DNA of 64,000 nucleotides, taken from NCBI RefSeq assembly GCF_001447995.1, contig NZ_LDPE01000001.1, positions 248,001-312,000 of the forward strand. The letters run 5' to 3'. Made by a program: the position numbers and the translations under genes. Shown here in pieces: positions 53,127-62,542 of this stretch (positions are counted from its first letter, which is position 1; every line of letters begins with the position of its first letter). Origin of the DNA: Maribacter dokdonensis DSW-8 (GTDB lineage Bacteria; Bacteroidota; Bacteroidia; Flavobacteriales; Flavobacteriaceae). Below the pieces are notes generated by a model. That model was given only the letters and a program-made list of their open reading frames with translations. It searched no databases and was not told where the DNA came from.

Positions 53127-55379
53127 TTAAAACCTCACAGAAACCTTTCCTCTTAGGTAAAACGGAGTACCAGGAGTAAAATGAATTTCCTCTACAGATG
53201 CAGTTTCATTAAACAATCTACTTTCTGTAGCAAATTGGGTCTCGTTCCATTCTGTATCAAATAAATTCTCTATTATCAGACCCAATGTCCAGTTTTTTAT
53301 ATGATAGTTAAGGTTCATATCGGTTACAAAGTAACCTTCAGCTACAATGCTATTGTCTTCATTTGCTGCTCTATCTCCTAAGTAACGATAGTTTAAAGCA
53401 CCAGAGAATTTTCCTAAATCTGTTACCGATAAACCACCTACTGAAGTAAAATCCGGAGCAAGAGGTATATAATCTTCCCCATCAAGTTCTTCAGTGCTTC
53501 TAGCGTAGGTATAATTGATATCATTATAAAGATACAGCCAATCTAACACCTGGTAACGAGCGCCTAGTTCAACACCTAACCTACGAGTCTTGCCACTTGG
53601 CTCAACAATACCAGCGTCACCTACATAAACAAATTCCTGATCTAATAACAGCCCCCATAAGGTAGCGTTCAGCACAAGTTTATCTGTAGGTTTAATAATA
53701 GTACCTAAATCTGCACCGTAAGCGGTTGGCAATATATCCCTACCTTCATTTGCAGTGACTACTCGAGTATCATTAGAATGAAATCCAAGACCCGTTTTCA
53801 AAAACACTTGCCAATTTCTATTTACAGTATACAATGTATTTAGTTTTGGACTCACTTTTGCCTTACTTTCGCTTTTATTGTCATAAAGCTCGCTTAGTTT
53901 GTTTTCATAATCGAAGTTGAAATAATCTAAGCGTACAGAAGGATTAAAAGTCCAATTACCTGTTTTGTATTCTCCGTCAACAAATCCGTAAAAATTGGTT
54001 TCATCTACATCGCCAAAAGCAAACTGCTCAAGGGTGGTTTTTCTGTTTAATGTATGTGACAGAGTTACATCATCTACATTGTCATACCTAAACCCACCAC
54101 CTGCAGAATACTTAAAAGTATCATCTTTACCCACAGCAATGTTAATCTGTTCAAAAATAGTTTCGGCACCCATAATGGTTCTATCTTCAAATTGACGAAT
54201 TTGATCTCCGTTGACCGGATCATCCAAAAAGAATGTAAAATTCGAAAACAACTCAAAATCATATTTACTTACAAAAGCCCTTGTTTTCAAAAACTGGTCT
54301 TCACCTAAGAATTTAACATGGTTCAAGATTAAGTTGGTTCTACTGGTTTGCCCACCCTCAGTATCATCAATTGCACCAAATCTACCTATTAGGTTTTGAT
54401 CTACCGCTCTTTGAGGTATTTGACCAGAAGCATCCCATTTACTTTGAAAATGCGAAGCGGTAAAAGTCAATTCTTCATTTCCTATATCCTTATAATTATA
54501 GCGTCCTAGAATATTAATTCTATTAAAGTTTTGAGGAGAATCAAAAGGTCCGTCCGTAAGATATACTTCAGAAGCTAAATAAGCATTGCTTTTACTACTT
54601 TCCAGAACTTTAAAAAGTCCAACAAATCTATTGGTATTGAACTGTCCGGATTCATAAGAAACCATACTTTGATCTATACTTTTCTTCAGACTTAAATCAA
54701 CATACCCGGCAGTATTAAAATTTCCTTTATCGGCATAATACAAACCTTTTCCAAAATTTATATTATCAATGGTTTCAGGAATAACGAAGTGTAGATCGGC
54801 ATAACCTTGCCCATGCGCATGCGAAACCATGTTTACCGGCATACCATCAACGCTGATGGCCACATCCGTTCCATGATCTATGTCAAATCCTCTTAAAAAT
54901 ATTTGCTCGGCCTTACCACCACCTGCATGCTGTCCTATTAATAATCCAGGAACTTTACGTAAAATCTCTTGTGAAGATTTAACCGGATCGTTCTGTACAT
55001 CAATGTTCACTATTCTGCTCATAGCATCAACTTTTGATACTACTACCACCTGATCCAAATTTATGCTAGACTCCTCTAAAGCAATTTGCACTCCTTCATT
55101 AACATGTTGGGGCTGTATGACCAATACATAAGTTTTATATCCTAGGTTAGAAAAGTAAACCGAATCGTTCACTGTTGTTGAAGGAAGTGAGAATGATCCT
55201 GATAAATTGGTATGGCTATGTTGCCCGGTCGTCTGATTAAAAATACCAACATTTTCTAATGCAAGTCCTTCTTTATCCGTTACTTTTCCCTTTAGGTTTT
55301 GTGCTGTCGCACTGGATGTTACACCAAATATCATAAATAGGCTCAACAGTTTTAAAGCCCTTTTACTGCTAGAATTCAT
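53127..55379 (-). CDS. TonB-dependent outer-membrane receptor with His-rich plug
   Basis: About 750 residues from ATG 55379. Signal peptide near ATAQ, a carboxypeptidase-regulatory-like N-terminal domain, then the plug (RKVPGLLIGQHAGGGKAEQIFLRG) and a 22-strand barrel ending in the aromatic RGKVSVRF. Unusual histidines in the plug and nearby (QHSHTN, DIDHGTD, VSHAHGQGYADLHF) suggest binding of a metal or its chelate. No SusD partner is adjacent, so carbohydrate import is less likely. The substrate is not known. Confidence 0.85.
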   Translation of the reverse strand: MNSSSKRALKLLSLFMIFGVTSSATAQNLKGKVTDKEGLALENVGIFNQTTGQHSHTNLSGSFSLPSTTVNDSVYFSNLGYKTYVLVIQPQHVNEGVQIALEESSINLDQVVVVSKVDAMSRIVNIDVQNDPVKSSQEILRKVPGLLIGQHAGGGKAEQIFLRGFDIDHGTDVAISVDGMPVNMVSHAHGQGYADLHFVIPETIDNINFGKGLYYADKGNFNTAGYVDLSLKKSIDQSMVSYESGQFNTNRFVGLFKVLESSKSNAYLASEVYLTDGPFDSPQNFNRINILGRYNYKDIGNEELTFTASHFQSKWDASGQIPQRAVDQNLIGRFGAIDDTEGGQTSRTNLILNHVKFLGEDQFLKTRAFVSKYDFELFSNFTFFLDDPVNGDQIRQFEDRTIMGAETIFEQINIAVGKDDTFKYSAGGGFRYDNVDDVTLSHTLNRKTTLEQFAFGDVDETNFYGFVDGEYKTGNWTFNPSVRLDYFNFDYENKLSELYDNKSESKAKVSPKLNTLYTVNRNWQVFLKTGLGFHSNDTRVVTANEGRDILPTAYGADLGTIIKPTDKLVLNATLWGLLLDQEFVYVGDAGIVEPSGKTRRLGVELGARYQVLDWLYLYNDINYTYARSTEELDGEDYIPLAPDFTSVGGLSVTDLGKFSGALNYRYLGDRAANEDNSIVAEGYFVTDMNLNYHIKNWTLGLIIENLFDTEWNETQFATESRLFNETASVEEIHFTPGTPFYLRGKVSVRF

Positions 55380-55590
55380 AAAGTTGTTTTTAGAAAGATT
55401 GTTTTCAATGATACTTACGACAAAAAACAAGGAAGGTTTTAGTTAATTATAGAAAGGCAAAAATAATGGTTATATAAAGCTCTGTAACCTAATTACGCTT
55501 AATGACATTTTTTTTACGATAAGAGTCAACTTTTTCTATGAATAAAACAAAACTTTGAGGAGGATTTAAACACTACTAGAAATTAGTTTT

Positions 55591-56700
55591 ATGAAAAAAC
55601 AAGCATTGTTAACACCATACAATAAGAATATAGCATTAGAAAATAGAATTGTTATGGCTCCTATGACCAGAAGCAGGGCCACAAATGAAGAAAACAAACC
55701 AACAGAGGATTTACATGTGCCGTATTATAAACAAAGGGCATCTGCCGGATTGATTATTACAGAAGGCTCACAAGTTTCTAAACAGGCGGTTGGCTATGTG
55801 AATACGCCTGGCATCTACTCTCAAGAGCAGGTAGAGGCATGGGGCAAAGTCACTAAAGAAGTTAATGATAATGGAGGAAAGATTTTTATTCAGTTATGGC
55901 ATGTAGGGCGTATGTCTCACCCAGATTTTCACGATGGCGATTTACCTTTAGCACCTTCTGCAATTAACCCCAATGCAAAAAGCTACACCCCTAATGGTTT
56001 TAAAGATACCGTAACCCCTAAAGCAATGAGCATTGATGAAATAAAACAAACGGTCAGTGACTTTAAAAATGCTGCTAAAAATGCAATAGTTGCAGGTTTT
56101 GATGGTGTAGAAATACATTCATCTAATGGATACTTGTTTCATCAATTTTTTAACGGTACATCTAATCATAGAACAGATGAATATGGAGGAAACATTGAAA
56201 ATAGAACTCGGTTCTTTTTTGAAGTTTTGGATGCCATTAAAGAAGTGGTGCCCCAACAAAAAATAGGAGCAAGATTTAATCCTTCTTTAGATGGCCTGTT
56301 TGGTATTACAATGGACGAGGAAACCATACCAACTTTTGAATACATCATAAAAAGGTTAAATGATTATGATCTAGCCTACATTCATTTGTCCGAGCCCTTT
56401 ACAGATGTTTCTAACATACCCTATGCAGTACAGCATATTGCCGCGCATTTTAGACCATTGTACACCGGTACATTAATGATAAACTCTAATTTTGACAGGG
56501 AATCTGGCAACAAAATAATTGAGGACGGCAATGCCGATTTGGTTGCCTTTGGCAAACTATTTATATCTAACCCAGATTTGGTAGAGCGATTCAAGAATAA
56601 TTATGAATTAGCCGAATGGAATGAAGATACATTTTACACACCGGGTAAAGAAGGATATCTTGATTACCCAACATACAAGGAAAGTAACATCACTGTTTAG
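55591..56700 (+). CDS. Old yellow enzyme family NADH:flavin oxidoreductase
   Basis: 369 residues forming a TIM barrel that binds FMN. The NRIVMAPMTRSRA start, IQLWHVGRMSHP, and the HSSNGYL active-site pair (His and Asn as the substrate hydrogen bond donors) are classical OYE motifs. It reduces activated alkenes; the natural substrate is unknown. It is followed by a shared terminator. Confidence 0.9.
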   Translation: MKKQALLTPYNKNIALENRIVMAPMTRSRATNEENKPTEDLHVPYYKQRASAGLIITEGSQVSKQAVGYVNTPGIYSQEQVEAWGKVTKEVNDNGGKIFIQLWHVGRMSHPDFHDGDLPLAPSAINPNAKSYTPNGFKDTVTPKAMSIDEIKQTVSDFKNAAKNAIVAGFDGVEIHSSNGYLFHQFFNGTSNHRTDEYGGNIENRTRFFFEVLDAIKEVVPQQKIGARFNPSLDGLFGITMDEETIPTFEYIIKRLNDYDLAYIHLSEPFTDVSNIPYAVQHIAAHFRPLYTGTLMINSNFDRESGNKIIEDGNADLVAFGKLFISNPDLVERFKNNYELAEWNEDTFYTPGKEGYLDYPTYKESNITV

Positions 56701-56724
56701 AAAACAAATTAGCCCCATAACAAA

Positions 56725-56749
56725 AAAAGCAGCCTAAACGGCTGCTTTT
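56725..56749. terminator. Terminator between the old yellow enzyme and a hypothetical gene
   Basis: AAAAGCAGCC (56725-56734) and GGCTGCTTTT (56740-56749) pair around TAAAC, lying between convergent genes. Confidence 0.8.
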
Positions 56750-56754
56750 CTTTT

Positions 56755-57042
56755 TTAAACTATATGGTCCGTATTTTGTTCTAAATCTTCATTTTCCGCA
56801 CCTCCCTGGCTGTACAATTGGTTCTCTTCATCTTTTAAAGAATTTTCAGATTTGCTTTGCGGAAGTTTCCTCCCTGGCACATCTAAATCCTTACCAGCAA
56901 AATCGACTTTTCGGTCTCTATCCGTGAGCTGACTATCATCGCCATTATCCGTTCTTGTGTTTTTAGTTTTTTCTCCTAGAGCCTGTAAATCATCCGTGGT
57001 AACATCAGAATTATAGGTTGACTTTTTATCTTCAGTTTTCAT
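56755..57042 (-). CDS. Hydrophilic hypothetical protein, 95 residues
   Basis: From ATG 57042. The product is almost wholly polar, rich in Asp, Asn, Lys, Gln and Ser, with no hydrophobic core (e.g. TRTDNGDDSQLTDRDRK). It is probably disordered. Similar small disordered proteins in flavobacteria are sometimes stress-related. No family was recognised. Confidence 0.6.
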   Translation of the reverse strand: MKTEDKKSTYNSDVTTDDLQALGEKTKNTRTDNGDDSQLTDRDRKVDFAGKDLDVPGRKLPQSKSENSLKDEENQLYSQGGAENEDLEQNTDHIV

Positions 57043-57234
57043 ATATAACATTTTAATAATTGAAATGGTAATCTACTACTTACATCCACTATTTATTAGC
57101 ACAAATGCTTTTTATCCTTGCTTTATTATTTAACAGGTATTTTAATATAGACTGTGGGTATTGCATCAATATTTTTGGTTAACGAATTAATACAAATAGG
57201 GCATTTTAATCACCTTGCAAGAAAACAAATTGAA

Positions 57235-57864
57235 ATGGAAAATGTATTAGTTGCCGGTGCTAACGGTACTACTGGAAAGAAAATAGTTACACTTTTAAAA
57301 AACTCTCAATATTTTGAACCTATTGCAATGGTCAGGAAAAAAGAACAGCAGGAGCAATTTGAGAAAGAGAATATTAAAACGGTTTTGGGTGATTTGGAAA
57401 AAGATGTATCACACACCGTAAAAGATATGGACAAAGTCATTTTTGCTGCAGGTTCAGGAGGAAAAAAAGTAGTTGAAGTTGACCAAGAAGGTGCTAAAAA
57501 TTTAATTGACGCCTCAAAAAACGCGAACATTAAGAAATTTGTAATGCTAAGTTCTATGGGAGCAGATAATCCTGAACAGGCCGAAGATCTAAAGGATTAT
57601 TTAAAAGCGAAACACAATGCTGATGAATATCTAAAATCTGCCAATATAATGCATACCATAGTAAGACCAGGTTCGTTAACCAATGATGCTGGTACAGGTA
57701 AAATTGAATTGCAGGATAAATTGAACAAAAAAGGATCGATAACAAGAGATGATGTTGCGCAAACTCTAGTAAGATCATTACATGATGATGCGGCCATTAA
57801 CAGAACTTTTGAAATTATAGAGGGCGATACGCTAATTTCTAAAGCAATGGATGCCAATTCATAA
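57235..57864 (+). CDS. NAD(P)-binding SDR-like protein (YwnB type)
   Basis: 209 residues from ATG 57235; the longer frame has a non-family N-terminus. The Rossmann motif VLVAGANGTTGKKIV starts the protein. VIFAAGSGGKK, FVMLSSMGAD and TIVRPGSLTND follow the atypical SDR pattern used by epimerase-like enzymes and protective stress proteins of the YwnB group. The substrate is unknown. Confidence 0.83.
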   Translation: MENVLVAGANGTTGKKIVTLLKNSQYFEPIAMVRKKEQQEQFEKENIKTVLGDLEKDVSHTVKDMDKVIFAAGSGGKKVVEVDQEGAKNLIDASKNANIKKFVMLSSMGADNPEQAEDLKDYLKAKHNADEYLKSANIMHTIVRPGSLTNDAGTGKIELQDKLNKKGSITRDDVAQTLVRSLHDDAAINRTFEIIEGDTLISKAMDANS

Positions 57865-57885
57865 AAAAAATAAGTAGGTGGTTGT

Positions 57886-57922
57886 AAAAAGTCAATCTTA
57901 ATTCTTTTAAGGTTGGCTTTTT
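57886..57922 (+). terminator. Terminator after the YwnB-type gene
   Basis: AAAAAGTCAATCTTAA (57886-57901) pairs with TTAAGGTTGGCTTTTT (57907-57922) through two G-T wobbles. Confidence 0.65.
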
Positions 57923-57993
57923 TATTGGCACCGCCAAAGGATATAATACCCCGAAGCTTGCCTCGAATTTAAAAGTTTGATTCCTTTAAGTAG

Positions 57994-58012
57994 CTCATGG
58001 GCTTGCCCTGAG
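57994..58012. repeat. Short palindrome, CTCAT-GGGC/GCCC-TGAG
   Basis: CTCATGGGCTTGCCCTGAG folds with one bulged T. It follows a similar ACCCCGAAGCTTGCCTCGAA stretch at 57949-57968. These resemble degenerate dispersed intergenic repeats of flavobacteria. Confidence 0.4.
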
Positions 58013-58107
58013 GAGTTTTACTCTTAATAACCTTTATACAAACCATGCAAACATTATATAACTTGAAGAGGTTACGTATCTTCGTATAAAAACCAAATAT
58101 TCTGAAC

Positions 58108-59295
58108 ATGAAAAAAACGTTTTTAAAAAGTATAGCAGTACTGGCTATATTGCTTTCCATACAGTCTTGTAAAGAAAACAAAAAAGAAAACACCACCACT
58201 ACCAATAATGAGGTGGAACTTGACAGTACAGATCTAGCCTTGTTAGAACTAAATTTGCCAGAAGGGTTTCAAATTGAAGTTTATGCCAGGGGAGTAGATG
58301 GTGCAAGATCAATGGCTATGGGTAATAATGGCACTTTGTTTGTTGGTACCAGAACAGAAAATACCGTCTACGCCATACAAGATACCAACGGTGATTTTAA
58401 AGCTGACAATATTATGGTTTTAGATACCATGGAAGTACCAAATGGTATAGCCATGAGAAATGGCGACCTATATGTAGCACAGGTAGGTAGTTTGTGGAAA
58501 TATCCCAATATAGAAAATCAACTAGGAAATACGCTTGAAAAAGAGTTGATCTATGATGACTACCCAACAGAATTTCATCACGGATGGAAGTATATTGCCT
58601 TTGGTCCAGATGACAAATTATATGTACCAGTTGGTGCTCCTTGTAATATTTGTAATCGTACCGAAGAAGATGAGCGTTTTGCGACAATAACCAGAATGGA
58701 CCCTGATGGAAGCAATCGTGAAATTTATGCCAGAGGAGTAAGGAATTCAGTTGGTTTTACTTGGCACCCCGATACAAAACAAATGTGGTTTACAGATAAC
58801 GGACGTGATATGCTAGGTGATGATATACCGCCATGCGAATTAAATACCGTTACCGAAGCCGGGCAACATTTTGGATACCCTTTTTGCCACGGGGGCATTG
58901 TTAAAGATCCTGAATTCGGAGATTTACACCCTTGTTCAGATTTTGTTGATCCCGCCTTACAACTAGATGCACATGTGGCTCCATTAGGAATCAAATTTTA
59001 CACTGGCAATATGTTTCCTGCTGACTACAAAGGAAAAGCATTTATTGCAGAACATGGTTCTTGGAACAGAAGCAAAAAAGTTGGATATAGAATCATGATG
59101 GTCGATATTGAAGATGGCGAAGCAGTAAACAGTGAGCCGTTTATAGATGGGTGGTTAGATGAAGCTGAACAAAAAGCAACAGGCAGACCGGTAGACTTAT
59201 TACTTTTAAAAGATGGTTCAATGTTGATTTCAGACGATTACGGAGATGCTATTTATCGTGTTTCATATAATGAGACCGCATTGGCCAATAACTAA
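58108..59295 (+). CDS. PQQ-type sugar dehydrogenase-like lipoprotein
   Basis: 395 residues with an IQSC lipobox and a short polar linker. A six-bladed propeller follows, with LPEGFQIEVYARGV, ARSMAMGNNGTLFVGT, the ARGVRNSVGFTWHPDT region and the DDYGDAIYRV closing blade. These motifs match soluble glucose/sorbosone dehydrogenases. It likely oxidises a sugar on the periplasmic or outer face; cofactor use is inferred from family. Confidence 0.85.
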   Translation: MKKTFLKSIAVLAILLSIQSCKENKKENTTTTNNEVELDSTDLALLELNLPEGFQIEVYARGVDGARSMAMGNNGTLFVGTRTENTVYAIQDTNGDFKADNIMVLDTMEVPNGIAMRNGDLYVAQVGSLWKYPNIENQLGNTLEKELIYDDYPTEFHHGWKYIAFGPDDKLYVPVGAPCNICNRTEEDERFATITRMDPDGSNREIYARGVRNSVGFTWHPDTKQMWFTDNGRDMLGDDIPPCELNTVTEAGQHFGYPFCHGGIVKDPEFGDLHPCSDFVDPALQLDAHVAPLGIKFYTGNMFPADYKGKAFIAEHGSWNRSKKVGYRIMMVDIEDGEAVNSEPFIDGWLDEAEQKATGRPVDLLLLKDGSMLISDDYGDAIYRVSYNETALANN

Positions 59296-59317
59296 ATCCT
59301 ATAGAGGTTTTCATATA

Positions 59318-59343
59318 AAAAGCAGTCGTTTTCGGCTGCTTTT
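59318..59343 (+). terminator. Terminator after the sugar dehydrogenase-like gene
   Basis: AAAAGCAGTCG (59318-59328) and CGGCTGCTTTT (59333-59343) pair with one G-T wobble, followed by a T-run. Confidence 0.7.
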
Positions 59344-59420
59344 TAATTTTACACATACCTTATTTTGCTACCTATGTATTATATTTATATTATAGGTCCA
59401 TACCAATAAAACATCATACC

Positions 59421-60320
59421 ATGAATAGTTTAAGTTCGCGTAGAACATTTTTAAAGCAAACAGGGGTTTTATCCGTTAGCTCCATACTTCCGTTATCCGT
59501 TCTTCCGGTACATTACAAGTATAAAATGGGACTACAATTATTCACTATTAGAGATGCCATGGCCAAAGATCCTTTAGGAAGCATAAAATATGCTAGGTCC
59601 TTAGGTTATGAAGATGGAGAAATTTATGGGTACAACGGTGATAATGACACGTATTATGGCATAAAATCAAAAGAGTTTAAAAAGCAGCTAGATAGTTTGG
59701 ATTTTACTATTTCTAGTGGTCATTATGATTTTTCCAGTCGCTTTAACGAACCTATTGATGTTTTAAAAAAATATGTGGACCAGTGCATTATTGGTTCTAA
59801 AAATTTAAACAGCAAATACATTACCTGGCCTTGGCTAGCCCCGGAATATAGAACTATCGAAAATTTTAAAGTACTGACAGATAAGTTAAACATCATAGGT
59901 GAACAAGTAACCAATGCAGGTTTACAATTTGCGTATCATAACCACGATTTTGAATTTACGGACCATAATGGTGAACAGGGCTATGATATTATCCTATCCG
60001 GTACAGACCCAAATTTGGTGAAATTACAAATGGATATGTATTGGGTAGAACATTCATCAAATAAAAGTATCCATGAATTGATCAAAGAAAATCAAGGTAG
60101 ATATGTCATGTGGCATATTAAGGATATGGACAAAGTAACGCGTGACTATTCTGAAATGGGTAACGGTTCTATTGATTACAAGAATATATTATCATCCATA
60201 GAACAGAAAGATTTACAATACTATTATATTGAGCAAGGTGGTAATTTTGCAAAAAATTCAATGCAAAGTATTACAGACAGTGCCATATATTTTAAAAAAC
60301 ATCTGCAACGCTACCTTTAA
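59421..60320 (+). CDS. Tat-exported sugar isomerase/epimerase-like TIM barrel
   Basis: 299 residues. SSRRTFLKQTG is a Tat signal, followed by a hydrophobic helix. The TIM barrel has GLQLFTIRDAMAKD, the YHNHDFEF metal/catalytic segment and WHIKDMD. It belongs to the xylose isomerase-like (AP endonuclease 2) superfamily. Export implies the substrate is periplasmic. It sits 3 bp before an aminotransferase gene. Confidence 0.83.
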   Translation: MNSLSSRRTFLKQTGVLSVSSILPLSVLPVHYKYKMGLQLFTIRDAMAKDPLGSIKYARSLGYEDGEIYGYNGDNDTYYGIKSKEFKKQLDSLDFTISSGHYDFSSRFNEPIDVLKKYVDQCIIGSKNLNSKYITWPWLAPEYRTIENFKVLTDKLNIIGEQVTNAGLQFAYHNHDFEFTDHNGEQGYDIILSGTDPNLVKLQMDMYWVEHSSNKSIHELIKENQGRYVMWHIKDMDKVTRDYSEMGNGSIDYKNILSSIEQKDLQYYYIEQGGNFAKNSMQSITDSAIYFKKHLQRYL

Positions 60321-60323
60321 TCA

Positions 60324-61163
60324 ATGGCATATCCAAACAAGGTTTATTTAAACGGAAATATTGTAGATGCAGAGGAAGCAAAAATATCTGTATTCGACCG
60401 CGGATTTATTTTTGGTGACGGATTGTACGAAGTTATGGTACAGATCAATGGCTCTTTCTTCTACGAGAAAGAACATTTAGAACGGCTACAATACGGTTTA
60501 CAAGCAATCAACATAGATTTTGATACAGCCATTCTTAAAAAAGAAATACCCAAATTATTACATGCCGCCCAGCTGACAGCTATTGACTGTATGTTGTATA
60601 TACAGATTACTAGGGGAGTAGCTCCAAGGCAACACTCTTTTCCGCAACAATGTCAACTTACTGTAATGATGTATGCCATACCAAAAGTATTACCTGTTAT
60701 CAATGAAATTAATGCTAAGGTAATAACCAGAAAAGATTTTAGATGGTCTCGTTGCGATATTAAAATGACCTCCCTTTTAGGCAATGTTATGCTTAATGAA
60801 GAAGCTATGCAGCATGAATGCTACGAAACTATTTTACATAGAAACGGAGTTTATACAGAAGCCTCGCATAGCAATGTATTCTTTGTTAAAGAAGGCGTGG
60901 TTTATACACATAAGGCAAATGAACATATTCTTAACGGAATTACTAGGATAGTGGTCATTGAACTTTGTAATTCGCTAGGCATACCTTTAAAAGAAGAAGC
61001 TATTTCAGTTGAAGAAATTGAACATATTGATGAAGCCTTCTTAACAGGAACCAGCACCCAAATAGCCTCAATTCAACAGATTGATGATAAATTACTATAC
61101 TTAGAAAATGAAAAAGGCCCCATTACAAAAAAACTGCAAGAGGCCTTTTTAAAACTTAAGTAG
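60324..61163 (+). CDS. Class IV aminotransferase, D-amino acid aminotransferase type
   Basis: 279 residues. VFDRGFIFGDGLYEVM opens the family. The Schiff-base lysine is in RCDIKMTSLLGNVM, and the phosphate-binding EASHSNVFFV follows. The sequence between them favours D-alanine aminotransferase over branched-chain enzymes. It interconverts D-alanine and D-glutamate for peptidoglycan or D-amino acid metabolism. Confidence 0.87.
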   Translation: MAYPNKVYLNGNIVDAEEAKISVFDRGFIFGDGLYEVMVQINGSFFYEKEHLERLQYGLQAINIDFDTAILKKEIPKLLHAAQLTAIDCMLYIQITRGVAPRQHSFPQQCQLTVMMYAIPKVLPVINEINAKVITRKDFRWSRCDIKMTSLLGNVMLNEEAMQHECYETILHRNGVYTEASHSNVFFVKEGVVYTHKANEHILNGITRIVVIELCNSLGIPLKEEAISVEEIEHIDEAFLTGTSTQIASIQQIDDKLLYLENEKGPITKKLQEAFLKLK

Positions 61164-61167
61164 CTAA

Positions 61168-62010
61168 TTATTTTACTTGAAAATAATCGAAGAACTGATT
61201 GGTATCCTTTATTTCCATTAGACCAAGTATATAACATACCTCGCTTAAATCCGAAAAATCAAGACCACCCTCATCTACGCTTTCATTTAAATATCTTCCA
61301 TCTTTTCCATTATACTGATTGCCAAGTCGTATTGCCGTATTCCAAATGTTGGTTAATTTTTCATCATTGATTTTAGTCTCCCAAGCTACTTTACCATCTG
61401 ATTTTAAACCAGGTGTACCATTGCCTACAGCATTGCCATCAGCAATTTTGTGATAATCCGTAACCGTTTGTGTGTATTTAAGCTTTGTAGGTTCTGTTAC
61501 AGATTCGTTCCAATCACTATGCTGTACCACATGAATATGTTCTTTTATTTTAATTGACGGATTTTGATTTGATATTTGCTTTAACCAATCTGCCGTGAAA
61601 TCTGACTGACCTGCTTCGGCTACCCAAACATCGCCGCCATTTTTAATAGTCTTTACCACTAATTTTGCAACTTTAGCTACAGATGCTTCCCATTCTTTAT
61701 CAGCATCTGTCCAGTTATTTTTAAATGCCATTTTCATTAATTCGTTTGGCGGAACGTAAAGTCCTTCTTGAATACCATAAGAACCAGCAACAGCATAGTA
61801 ATTTAAATGCTTATAATCCGGGTGTTTCAAAAGAGTAGCCAAACCTGCAGCTGTATGTAAATCATCAATATCCGTCTTGCAATCTAACTGTACCAATAAT
61901 AAATCTTTAGAGATATCATAATTTGGTTTTTGGGCTGTCAAACAAAAGCTAAATAATAAAATGCACGTAATACCTGATATGGCTTTCTTAAAGTCAAATG
62001 TGTTTTTCAT
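61168..62010 (-). CDS. Exported protein with nucleoside-hydrolase-like N-terminus
   Basis: 280 residues with a signal peptide ending near LTAQ. Residues ~35-60 read LLVQLDCKTDIDDLHTAAGLA, reminiscent of the DxDxxxDD calcium site of nucleoside hydrolases, but the spacing is loose and later family motifs are not obvious. It may be a remote member acting on nucleoside-like or other N-glycosidic substrates in the periplasm. The function is only a suggestion. Confidence 0.5.
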   Translation of the reverse strand: MKNTFDFKKAISGITCILLFSFCLTAQKPNYDISKDLLLVQLDCKTDIDDLHTAAGLATLLKHPDYKHLNYYAVAGSYGIQEGLYVPPNELMKMAFKNNWTDADKEWEASVAKVAKLVVKTIKNGGDVWVAEAGQSDFTADWLKQISNQNPSIKIKEHIHVVQHSDWNESVTEPTKLKYTQTVTDYHKIADGNAVGNGTPGLKSDGKVAWETKINDEKLTNIWNTAIRLGNQYNGKDGRYLNESVDEGGLDFSDLSEVCYILGLMEIKDTNQFFDYFQVK

Positions 62011-62293
62011 GTTGTTGAATACTATGAGTTGATTTTTTTGTTGTTTCTACTAATGTATCAATATTTATAATAGCATAATTGATGATTTTCTCATAAATCA
62101 TGAACTAAACAACATCAGACATAATCAATAAAGATGTTCAATTTAGTTTTACAGAGAGTAAATGTTTCATTTTGAGCACAAAACTCATAAAGTATTCACA
62201 AAAAAAGAATATAAGTGATCAATAACCGCTCATTGTCAACTATTGGCGTCATCTTTGTTCACTAATAAGTATTATAAATTAAATTACATTACA
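62011..62293. other. Spacer with cspA-type leader
   Basis: No coding frame was seen. The last part should be the cold-shock leader: a CATCTTTG box at 62250-62257 is a partial -7 match, without a properly spaced TTG. Confidence 0.4.
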
Positions 62294-62485
62294 ATGAGTA
62301 AAGGAACAGTAAAATTTTTCAACGACACAAAAGGTTTCGGTTTTATCACTGAAGAAGGAGTTGAGAAAGATCACTTTGTACACATTTCTGGGTTGATCGA
62401 CGAAATTCGCGAAGGCGATGAAGTTGAATTTGAACTTAAAGAAGGTAACAAAGGTTTAAACGCAGTGAACGTTAAAGTTATCTAA
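62294..62485 (+). CDS. Cold-shock protein CspA family
   Basis: 63 residues from ATG 62294. The whole protein is one cold-shock domain: KGTVKFFNDTKGFGFI (RNP1-like) and DHFVHISGL (RNP2-like). It is the single-domain relative of the 40572 gene, with which it shares GLIDEI. It probably acts as an RNA chaperone. Confidence 0.93.
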   Translation: MSKGTVKFFNDTKGFGFITEEGVEKDHFVHISGLIDEIREGDEVEFELKEGNKGLNAVNVKVI

Positions 62486-62510
62486 GACATATATACATTC
62501 AAGTTTAAGA

Positions 62511-62538
62511 AAAAGCCCTCTACTATTAGAGGGCTTTT
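62511..62538. terminator. Terminator after the cold-shock gene
   Basis: AAAAGCCCTCT (62511-62521) and AGAGGGCTTTT (62528-62538) pair around a 6-base loop, between convergent genes. Confidence 0.85.
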
Positions 62539-62542
62539 TTTA

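Noticed and set aside
57969..58205. 78-codon minus-strand frame upstream of the sugar dehydrogenase gene
   Set aside because: It overlaps the 5' end of the lipoprotein gene and an intergenic palindrome; the protein is hydrophobic at random positions without a signal-peptide pattern.
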